Assembly (NCBI GenBank): GCA_024276395.1
Contig: JAJRXH010000452.1
Span: forward strand, 1-8,695
DNA length: 8,695 nucleotides
DNA from: an archaeon
Lineage (GTDB): Archaea; Asgardarchaeota; Heimdallarchaeia; Hodarchaeales; S146-22
Direction of reading: 5' to 3'
The translations under genes and the position numbers were made by a program. A model generated the notes under the pieces. That model made no database searches, was not told the DNA's origin, and was given only the letters and a program-made list of their open reading frames with translations. Below, piece by piece: positions 1 through 5,865 of this stretch; positions within the stretch are counted from its first letter, which is position 1, and every line of letters starts with the position of its first letter.

Positions 1-369
1 GAAGCCTTTGGACTTCGCCATTTCAAGAGCCAAGCATTTGCAGCAGCGTTAACCGATGCTGGAATCGATAATTTTGCATTCGTGATAAAACGTAACATCC
101 TGACTCAGGATGATTTCACAACCATAGGAAACGGTGAAGATTTAAGCTTTGCAAGAAAATTGCGAATTCTAGCAAAAATGTTTCCTAAATATGGATTGTT
201 GAAATATTTGAGAAGACTAGCTGCAGCATCACGTGCTTTTGATGAGATTGCTGCACAATATCCAAAAAAACCAGAAGATTTTCCCAACTGGGTTCCCAAG
301 TTTTATCAAATAATGTTCAAGTATGGCTATCCACGCAATTCTAATCCCGAACCACGTCTCAGGTTTTAA
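1..369 (+). CDS. C-terminal part of an unidentified protein (possible SAM-methyltransferase tail)
   Basis: The reading frame is open from the first base to a TAA at 367-369, giving 122 residues with no start. An in-frame GTG at 82 exists, but the 27 codons before it read as normal protein, so this is most likely the end of a gene that begins outside the window. The fragment starts with a segment containing HFKSQ, then AALTDAGIDNF, followed by a helical, basic stretch (ARKLRILAKMFPKYG) and a proline- and aromatic-rich end (PRLRF). The 'helix, then AGI-x-N' pattern resembles the late helix of class I methyltransferases, where an E/D-AGF motif precedes the last strands, but the catalytic N-terminal part is missing and the assignment is weak. 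No signal peptide or membrane segment is visible in the part present. That it is coding is fairly secure; what it does is not. Confidence 0.65.
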   Translation, partial: EAFGLRHFKSQAFAAALTDAGIDNFAFVIKRNILTQDDFTTIGNGEDLSFARKLRILAKMFPKYGLLKYLRRLAAASRAFDEIAAQYPKKPEDFPNWVPKFYQIMFKYGYPRNSNPEPRLRF

Positions 370-393
370 AAGGCACAGAAAGACGTCATCATA

Positions 394-413
394 AAGTGAA
401 AACTTATAAAGTT
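394..413 (+). promoter_or_regulatory. Candidate BRE/TATA promoter for the 152-aa gene
   Basis: The sequence GTGAAAACTTATAAAG contains a purine-rich BRE-like element followed by TTATAAA (404-410), the usual archaeal order. Initiation about 25 bases downstream would fall near 430-435 and give a leader of about 95 nt before the ATG at 527. The TATA sits inside a perfect small palindrome, AACTT-ATA-AAGTT (401-413). An alternative AT-rich box lies at 491-500 (GATAATAAAT), but it would place the transcript start at or after the Shine-Dalgarno site, so the upstream box is preferred. Confidence 0.35.
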
Positions 414-432
414 AGCTTTTTATATTGCTAAC
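411..432 (+). repeat. Inverted repeat GTTAGC / GCTAAC
   Basis: A perfect 6-bp inverted repeat with a 10-base AT-rich spacer (TTTTTATATT) lies directly after the candidate TATA box and spans the expected transcription start. It could be an operator, or a weak terminator hairpin of the upstream gene, since it begins 42 bases after that gene's stop. Confidence 0.4.
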
Positions 433-453
433 GATGCAAACACTCTTTTTCAT

Positions 454-491
454 TTTTTTGTCTCATTAAAAGTTTTCTGTCTCGTTAAAAG
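454..491 (+). repeat. Tandem 19-bp direct repeat upstream of the 152-aa gene
   Basis: Two adjacent copies, 454-472 (TTTTTTGTCTCATTAAAAG) and 473-491 (TTTTCTGTCTCGTTAAAAG), match at 17 of 19 positions with no spacer. They end 35 bases before the ATG at 527. The shared core is TGTCTCRTTAAAAG. Such paired sites near a promoter are commonly regulator binding sites, but slippage duplication is also possible. Confidence 0.55.
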
Positions 492-526
492 ATAATAAAT
501 AAGTGCAATGAAAAGGTGTAAGAAAC

Positions 527-985
527 ATGGGCCGGAGAATAATGTACGGTAGCAAAAAAAGAACTTATGCCCCTGGTGAACGTGAAGCAATAACTGGGAA
601 TCGTTTCTGGGTGCATGTCGACCTAGTGTCAATCGCACTCACGGAAAAATCATTTTTGGAAGGTAAAACCAGCGAAATTTACTTTGAAATAAATAGAGGA
701 CGTCGCAAAATACGCGTCCCTCAAGCTGGAGCCATTCACTTAGAAGAAAACGAGGTGTTTACGCCTAAAGATGAATCATTCTCACTGTGGAATGAGTTTG
801 TTGAATCAAAAGAAGGTAATATTTTATTGACCATTAAAATCAAAGAGGAAAATATTGGTTTAGATGAAACTCTAGTAAAACAGAAAATATCAATACCTTT
901 GGGTTCAGGTGCCGACTACATGATACTAAAAGGAGAGAATGTCAAGTGTAAAATCAAAGTTGCAGCACCTAGAACGAGATTCTAA
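527..985 (+). CDS. Small basic beta-rich protein, possibly C2-like
   Basis: I do not recognise this 152-residue protein with certainty. The ATG at 527 is preceded by a good Shine-Dalgarno site (AAAGGTG, 512-518). The first 20 residues are strongly basic (GRRIMYGSKKRTYAPGERE); a core of predicted beta strands follows. Residues 48-58 (TSEIYFEINRG) are followed by a basic strand (RRKIRVP), a central F..W.EF segment (85-91), and 100-125, which runs LLTIKIKEEN...D.TL....ISIPL. The last part resembles the C2-domain pattern in which a 'L.I.V.DED' strand is followed by an acidic loop and 'G...IPL'. This suggests a cytosolic beta-sandwich, perhaps a calcium- or lipid-binding C2-like domain. Only one or two of the usual five C2 aspartates can be placed, so calcium binding is doubtful. 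There is no signal peptide or membrane helix. It appears to be a single gene, 157 bp after the partial gene and 114 bp before the next. Confidence 0.7.
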   Translation: MGRRIMYGSKKRTYAPGEREAITGNRFWVHVDLVSIALTEKSFLEGKTSEIYFEINRGRRKIRVPQAGAIHLEENEVFTPKDESFSLWNEFVESKEGNILLTIKIKEENIGLDETLVKQKISIPLGSGADYMILKGENVKCKIKVAAPRTRF

Positions 986-1099
986 AGAATATCTTTCCAT
1001 AAAAAAATCGATCAAACCGAACTGATGACAGACTTATCCTTCAATCGAATCGTTCTAGTCGGTAACAAGGATGATCAATGATACCGGAAGCGATAAGAT

Positions 1100-2068
1100 A
1101 TGATCGAAATTAAAGTCGAATTCATTCCCCGGTGGTGTACCATTGGTGCTTGCTTTGAAAGCATCTTTAAGATTCTTGATCCACATTGGGACTTTGTAGA
1201 TATCCTCGGGCTCACCGCCATGAGTTATCGCATAAACGTCTCACGACAAATCGGAATTTCAGGTCCTACTTCCCTAGATTGGATAAGCTTGATTCCAGAT
1301 ATGGCAAATCAATTGGGTTATGAAGCGGTGATGATCCATGGCATTCGCAATGACCGCGGTTTTGTACATGTTCGGCAAGAAGCCTTGGAATTTATCGAGG
1401 CTTTCTTAAGCGAGGGTAAGCCCGTCATTGCCTGGGATTTATGGATACCTGAATTTGGAATTATTACCGGCATTGATGATAAAAGAAAGAATCTCAAGGT
1501 AAAAACAGTAATTAGTAATCCAAAAAAAGATTTTTTTCCAACGAAAAAGCTCGGCAATAGTATCATTCCCATGCTTCTTGTTTTCTCATTAGAAGAGCCC
1601 CTTGCAGATTACGATTTTCAGGAAGCATTATTATGGTCCTTCCAAGCAGCTTGGAGACATCTTGAAGGATTAGAAAAAGCACTTCCTACCTATACTCTAG
1701 GATTAAAAGCATATGACACGTGGATAAAAGTACTACAAAACGGAGAAATTCGATGGGATGGACATGCTTATATGCTCCAATATCTTCATGAAGTAAGGAG
1801 CACGATCCCACCATTTCTTCAACGAATTTTAAAAAATTCCAAATCACTAAAAGAAGATCATTTAGAAAGCATTCAGAACATGAAAAAACTTTATGAAGAC
1901 GTAATTTTACCCCTTTTATCCCAGCTATCCTCCAAATTCCCGTTTACACGACCTTTCCAAAACATTACATCTGAGAACGAATTAGAGTCTGTTACGAATT
2001 CCCTAGAAAAGATCCGTCTTGCAGAAGAGAAAGTGTCAACTCTATTGAAAAAATTCGCTAGTTGGTGA
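1100..2068 (+). CDS. BtrH-N/C39-like (papain-fold) protein, first gene of an arginase operon
   Basis: This 322-residue protein resembles the BtrH-N / C39-like group, papain-fold proteins that include acyltransferases acting in natural-product synthesis (the BtrH type) and peptidases. Visible marks are an N-terminal cysteine motif, WCTIGACFES (residues 12-21, Cys13 and Cys18), then LGYEAVMIHGIRND (72-85). The strand pair EGKPVIAWDLW...GIITGIDD (105-127) is the typical 'G.PVI.......viGyd' hairpin. The helical second half has GLKAYDTWIKVLQNG (201-215) and GHAYMLQYLHEVR (221-233), as in related bacterial proteins with a DUF4872-like helical domain. The C-terminus is charged and helical. In the hairpin the position usually held by the catalytic histidine reads PEFGIITG, with Phe119, so activity may be altered or lost. 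The start has a GGAAG site (1086-1090) nine bases upstream. The stop overlaps the arginase start by four bases, so the two are co-transcribed and probably translationally coupled. The fold is fairly likely; the substrate is unknown. Confidence 0.7.
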   Translation: MIEIKVEFIPRWCTIGACFESIFKILDPHWDFVDILGLTAMSYRINVSRQIGISGPTSLDWISLIPDMANQLGYEAVMIHGIRNDRGFVHVRQEALEFIEAFLSEGKPVIAWDLWIPEFGIITGIDDKRKNLKVKTVISNPKKDFFPTKKLGNSIIPMLLVFSLEEPLADYDFQEALLWSFQAAWRHLEGLEKALPTYTLGLKAYDTWIKVLQNGEIRWDGHAYMLQYLHEVRSTIPPFLQRILKNSKSLKEDHLESIQNMKKLYEDVILPLLSQLSSKFPFTRPFQNITSENELESVTNSLEKIRLAEEKVSTLLKKFASW

Positions 2069-2997
2069 CTTGCTTGGTCAAAAAAGAAAAAATAGGGATA
2101 ATTGGAGTGCAACAGGATTTTGGAGCATCGAAACGAGGCGTTGATATGGGACCATCTGCCATACGAATCGCAGGCCTCCGCTCCATTTTAAAACATCTGG
2201 GATATGTTGTTGTCGATTTTGGGAACTTGCATTGTCATGACCCCGAAGAACATTTATTGCTCGATACGGACCTAGAGGTCGAAAGAGTTCGTTTCATTAG
2301 CCACATTGTGCAGACATGCTTGGAGCTTAAGAACATCGTAAGTGAAATGGTCGAGAATGGATATTTTCCTCTCGTACTAGGAGGTGACCACAGCATCTCT
2401 ATTGGCACTCTGGCTGGACTGAAAACACTCCATGGAGGAGATACTGGAATCATCTGGGTTGATGCACATGGTGATTTCAACACTCCAGAAACAACTACAA
2501 CCGGAAACATTCATGGAATGCCATTTGCTGTCATCACTGGAAGAGGTGATCAGAGATTAACATCAATAGGGCCATCACCGACAGTGAAAGAAAAAAATGC
2601 GGTCTTGATAGCCGCTAGAGACGTTGATCCTGGAGAAGCCTTGTTACTAAAAGAATCCTCTATCACAGTATTTACCATAAAAGAAATCGATGAATTAGGG
2701 ATGTCCACGGTGGCACGAAAAGCAATCGACATTGCAACTCGAGGGGTTGACCATCTCCATGTATCTTTTGATATTGATGCTCTGGATCCATCTGTTGCTC
2801 CCGGAACAGGAACCCCTGTTCTAGGAGGTCTCACATATAGAGAAGCACATCTTCTGCTGGAAATGATAGATGAAAGTGGAAAGCTATCATCTTTTGAAAT
2901 GGTCGAAATTAATCCTACTTTGGATGTAAGAAACCGAACCGCTGAAATTGCAGTTGGTCTCATAGCATCAGCATTAGGAAAAAAGATTTTATCATAG
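2065..2997 (+). CDS. rocF: Arginase (ureohydrolase family, RocF type)
   Basis: Arginase hydrolyses L-arginine to L-ornithine and urea in the cytosol using a two-manganese centre. Counting from the GTG at 2065 (310 aa, usual family length about 300), every ureohydrolase motif is present: GGDHS (His109), DAHGD (Asp133, His135, Asp137) and SFDIDALDP (Asp236, Asp238). The features separating arginase from agmatinase also appear: GASKRGVDMGPSAIR near the N-terminus, GNIHGMP with His150, RDVDPGE, GGLTYREAH, and the end VEINPTLD...N.TA with Glu281, which in known arginases contacts the guanidinium. I therefore call arginase rather than agmatinase or formimidoylglutamase. The GTG start shares GTGA with the TGA of the preceding papain-fold gene and lacks a clear Shine-Dalgarno site, which fits coupled translation; TTG at 2062 or 2074 are alternatives. 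The 3' end overlaps the oncoming PLP enzyme gene by 6 bp. Confidence is very high for the family and high for arginine as substrate. Confidence 0.95.
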   Translation: MTCLVKKEKIGIIGVQQDFGASKRGVDMGPSAIRIAGLRSILKHLGYVVVDFGNLHCHDPEEHLLLDTDLEVERVRFISHIVQTCLELKNIVSEMVENGYFPLVLGGDHSISIGTLAGLKTLHGGDTGIIWVDAHGDFNTPETTTTGNIHGMPFAVITGRGDQRLTSIGPSPTVKEKNAVLIAARDVDPGEALLLKESSITVFTIKEIDELGMSTVARKAIDIATRGVDHLHVSFDIDALDPSVAPGTGTPVLGGLTYREAHLLLEMIDESGKLSSFEMVEINPTLDVRNRTAEIAVGLIASALGKKILS

Positions 2998-4185
2998 AAA
3001 CCTTTGTCCCTCTCCACGGTACGTTTTTACAACATCAACGATTTTTCCTTCTTTTACGAGATATAACTCGTTGAAATGTTCGCATAATTCTCCAGCTTTT
3101 GCATGTCGCATAATGATGGGATCTCCAATCTTGAGTGTCAATCCCCCTCTGTAGATGATCGGAGTTTGTACTTCGCCAGCTCCCTCGTTTGGGTCAAGAC
3201 GTGCTCCTTCTGGAAGGAAAGGTTGTGGCAGCTTATCAATGCCAGCAGACCCTGAAGCTACGTATCCACCACCATGACAAGTAAAGATATGCTTCTCCGG
3301 ATGTCTTGTTATTTCCAGAACAAAACCAGCTGCGGGTAGGTGTTTAAAGTTGTCATAATAATCAAAAAGCGCTGGTGAGTAAAATCCAGATCCCACGGTC
3401 ACCTCAGTGACAACATCTTCTTCGCTAGTTAACTCAACAGAGCCAGTACCACCTCCATTCACGAATCGCAAGGCAAATCCTTCGTTTTTGATAGCATTAA
3501 CAATATCTGCACGTCTTGATCTAACAATCCGTCTCGACTTTTTCTTCAATTTCCTTATTAGAAAATTGATCAAAAAACTATTGGCAGGACTTTTGTCTGG
3601 AAGTCCAGCAATTTGTGCTTCATATCCCATCACACCATCGAGATACACGTTAGGAAGTTGATCAACGTGTTGACAGAGTTCTAATGCTTTTCTTGGAGTT
3701 CTGACACTGGAACGTCTTACTCCAAAATGAATGCCAAGATGCTTAGTGGACATATCAATATCTAGGCACAACGGAACTTCGATGTCATTCTGAGTAGCTA
3801 TATCATTCACACGAGTAACGTGTTCCTTACAGTCCACCATCAAAATAATTCTTTTCCCTTTTTCAATCTCCCGGCAAGCTGCTGCGACTTCGTCATGATG
3901 CCATACTGGATAAGCTACCAGAAGATCATCAAACCCCCTGGAACCAAGAAATGCAGCTTCTTTAGCAGTGTAACACATGACTCCCTGGAATTGAGAACTT
4001 GCAGAAAAAATTTTTTGCAATATTGAAACACAACGAATCGATTTTGAGGCTATTCTAATATTTTTATCCCGTGCTCGGCTGATGATGTCCCGAATGTTTT
4101 GTTCAAGAACATCTAAATCCACGTAAGCAAGTGGCTTCGGAACATCCTGAAATATTTCTTTATAATATTCATAATTCTGATTCAT
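2992..4185 (-). CDS. PLP-dependent amino acid deaminase/aldolase (DSD1 / D-threonine aldolase-like, fold type III)
   Basis: This 397-residue protein belongs to the alanine-racemase-fold PLP enzymes of the D-serine dehydratase/D-threonine aldolase superfamily, in the branch usually named 'amino acid deaminase/aldolase'. PLYV-type strand residues (PLAYVDLDVLEQN, 18-30) lead into the PLP-lysine motif IRIASKSIRC, with Lys48 as the Schiff-base residue. Next come GFDDLLVAYP (84-93), LDIDMSTKHLGIHFGVRRS (141-159), MGYEAQIAG (186-194), the phosphate-binding loop NGGGTGS (243-249) and GSGFYSPALFD (265-275). GGGYVASGSAG (305-315) follows. The C-terminal domain ends with GAGEVQTP (335-342), RHAKAGELCE (360-369) and TYRGEG. 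Family members cleave beta-hydroxy-D-amino acids or dehydrate D-serine; the actual substrate cannot be read from sequence. The start has a strong site, GGTGGA (4191-4196), 5 nt from the ATG. It lies 177 bp downstream of purA on the same strand and may share its transcript. Its end overlaps the arginase end tail to tail. Confidence 0.92.
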   Translation of the reverse strand: MNQNYEYYKEIFQDVPKPLAYVDLDVLEQNIRDIISRARDKNIRIASKSIRCVSILQKIFSASSQFQGVMCYTAKEAAFLGSRGFDDLLVAYPVWHHDEVAAACREIEKGKRIILMVDCKEHVTRVNDIATQNDIEVPLCLDIDMSTKHLGIHFGVRRSSVRTPRKALELCQHVDQLPNVYLDGVMGYEAQIAGLPDKSPANSFLINFLIRKLKKKSRRIVRSRRADIVNAIKNEGFALRFVNGGGTGSVELTSEEDVVTEVTVGSGFYSPALFDYYDNFKHLPAAGFVLEITRHPEKHIFTCHGGGYVASGSAGIDKLPQPFLPEGARLDPNEGAGEVQTPIIYRGGLTLKIGDPIIMRHAKAGELCEHFNELYLVKEGKIVDVVKTYRGEGQRFL

Positions 4186-4317
4186 CTTCTTCCACCGATT
4201 AGCAATCTTCTCGGTATTCCGGCACGAAAATTTTTTAGTTGATTTGCTTTAAAGAATCTTGTAATTGGGTAACCGAAAATGATTTGAATGAAACTGCACG
4301 TTTAAAACCATTTTCAT

Positions 4318-4332
4318 ACTAATTTAACTAGT
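4318..4332 (-). repeat. Imperfect 15-bp palindrome between purA and the PLP enzyme gene
   Basis: ACTAATTTAACTAGT pairs at six of seven arm positions. It lies in the 177-bp spacer, 134 bases upstream of the PLP-enzyme start. It is a possible operator for a separately regulated promoter of that gene. The rest of the spacer (4186-4362) is AT-rich, with TTTAAA-type boxes on the minus strand near 4249-4255 and 4302-4307 but no decisive TATA/BRE pair and no clear terminator. Confidence 0.25.
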
Positions 4333-4362
4333 TTCAGAGAGTTTTTGTTTTTAACGGATCTT

Positions 4363-5685
4363 TTAGTGGTAGATTTCAGTGGGAAGATCAACATAGATCG
4401 TAGCCCCTCTATCAGTACCTAACGTGAGAAATGCTATGGGGACTTGGCATTGTTTTGCAATATATTCAACATATTTTCTTAGCTCTTTTGGTAGTGTCTC
4501 ATATCCCTGCTCGCAAATTTCTTTCCATTCTTGCGGTTTGAGAGCTTCCCAACCATCAAAGGTGATGTATTGAGGAATGCACTGTTTCAATTCTTCCAAG
4601 GTTGATGGAACGTGGGTTATTATCCCTTTTTCTTCATGCAGGTAAGCGTTACAAACTTTAATTTCCTCAATGCCTCCTAGCACATCTAATTTCGTGATGA
4701 TTAATCGAGTGAAACGGTTAAGAAGGTGTGAATGACGAATGAGTACTAAATCTAGCCATCCACATCGTCTTGGCCTACCAGTAGTCGTCCCAAACTCGTT
4801 TCCAGCCATTTGAATTCGCTTGCCAACTTCGTTTTTCAGTTCTGTTGGCATTGGTCCGTCACCGACCCTGGTAGTATAAGCTTTCATTACCCCGTAGACT
4901 TCTGTAATATTGCTTGGAGCTATCCCAAGACCTGTTGAAGCTGCTCCAGCAATAGTATTTGACGAGGTCGTGTAAGGAGCGATGCCATGATCAATGTCCA
5001 GATGCACGCCATTGGCTCCTTCTGCGAGAATGAAACTCCCATTTTCCAAAGCTTTATTCAAAAAGTCAACGGTATCTATGATATACGACTTTATTTCATT
5101 TAGCTGCTTCATTAATTTTTCTTTCAGAACAGAAGATCGCCACTCTTCCTTAAAAGTTCCTCCCAGTGCCATAATGATTTTTTGATGATAATCTCCCAAT
5201 AATCGAAGTTTTTCATCAAGTCTTTCAGAATGCAAGAGATCTCCTACCCGTAGACTGACACGTGCTGCCTTATCTTGATAAGTCGGGCCTATTCCACGTC
5301 TCGTTGTTCCAGTCCGCATTCCGTACTTAGCCTTGAGCGAATCAATAAGCACATCCTCCTCCTTGTGAAAAGGTAAGGTCAGATGGGCTCTGTCACTTAT
5401 ATGAAGTAGTGGAGTAATACCCTTACTACGAAGAGTATGAATTTCATTGATTAGGATTTCCAAATCAATTACCATTCCATTCCCTAAAATTCCAGGTATC
5501 CCACTAATCACTCCAGAAGGAACGTGATGCAATTTTATGGGATCATTTCCCAAGTAAACCGTATGTCCAGCATTAGCACCACCATTATAGCGAGCTACGT
5601 AATCATAATGTCTTGCTAAGACGTCAACAGCACGTCCTTTGCCTTCATCTCCCCATTGGGCCCCTACAATAACATGTACTGGCAT
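4363..5685 (-). CDS. purA: Adenylosuccinate synthetase
   Basis: PurA joins IMP and L-aspartate with GTP to make adenylosuccinate, the first committed step from IMP to AMP, in the cytosol. The 440-residue length is close to the E. coli enzyme (432). The N-terminal P-loop motif WGDEGKG (11-17) carries the catalytic Asp13, and NGGANAGHT (34-42) carries Asn38 and the catalytic His41, at the same numbers as in E. coli. GTTRRGIGP (126-134) and DKAARV (138-143) bind IMP; TTSSNT (239-244) and GLGIAP follow. GTTTGRPRRCGW (299-310) is the aspartate/IMP loop, TKLD (331-334) gives guanine specificity, and GTDRG (423-427) closes the protein. Two departures stand out: EGANG (222-226), where the family usually has EGAQG (IMP-contacting Gln224), and Arg18 after the P-loop in place of the usual Lys. 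The ATG is preceded by GGTGAA (5691-5696) at 5 nt spacing. A TATA-like ATTTAATA lies on the minus strand at 5758-5765. Activity is expected despite the substitutions. Confidence 0.97.
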   Translation of the reverse strand: MPVHVIVGAQWGDEGKGRAVDVLARHYDYVARYNGGANAGHTVYLGNDPIKLHHVPSGVISGIPGILGNGMVIDLEILINEIHTLRSKGITPLLHISDRAHLTLPFHKEEDVLIDSLKAKYGMRTGTTRRGIGPTYQDKAARVSLRVGDLLHSERLDEKLRLLGDYHQKIIMALGGTFKEEWRSSVLKEKLMKQLNEIKSYIIDTVDFLNKALENGSFILAEGANGVHLDIDHGIAPYTTSSNTIAGAASTGLGIAPSNITEVYGVMKAYTTRVGDGPMPTELKNEVGKRIQMAGNEFGTTTGRPRRCGWLDLVLIRHSHLLNRFTRLIITKLDVLGGIEEIKVCNAYLHEEKGIITHVPSTLEELKQCIPQYITFDGWEALKPQEWKEICEQGYETLPKELRKYVEYIAKQCQVPIAFLTLGTDRGATIYVDLPTEIYH

Positions 5686-5757
5686 ATCATTTCACCGAGA
5701 TACCATCTCATCAGCAAGAGAGGAATGTTGATGACCATCTCTCCTTTCCCCTTGAAC

Positions 5758-5770
5758 TATTAAATCTTTT
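5758..5770 (-). promoter_or_regulatory. Candidate TATA box for purA
   Basis: On the minus strand the sequence AAAAGATTTAATA combines a purine-rich BRE-like stretch with an ATTTAATA box. Initiation 25 bases downstream, near 5733, would give a leader of about 48 nt that includes the GGTGAA ribosome site. The rest of the 180-bp spacer (5686-5865) shows only a short direct repeat, GTGAAGA, at 5796-5802 and 5815-5821. Confidence 0.3.
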
Positions 5771-5865
5771 GGGCAAAGTTGACTTTCGTGCAACTGTGAA
5801 GATTTCTTGAATCCGTGAAGACATGCTACTGTTGATTGAATTTGACATTTTTGGCGTCATTGATT

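Noticed and set aside
1023..1080. Possible C/D box guide RNA or hairpin in the spacer before 1100 (TGATGA at 1023-1028; ATCCTT/AAGGAT arms)
   Set aside because: No D box (CTGA) is properly placed downstream, and the stem is only 6 bp with a 25-base loop, so it is not supported.
2065..2997. Agmatinase (speB) or formimidoylglutamase as the ureohydrolase identity
   Set aside because: GNIHGMP, RDVDPGE and the VEINPTLD...N.TA ending are arginase-type marks; agmatinases have different sequence at these points.
2550..3017. 155-codon minus-strand ORF opposite arginase
   Set aside because: It lies antisense to highly conserved arginase motifs, is serine-rich in the way typical of shadow frames, and has no ribosome site.
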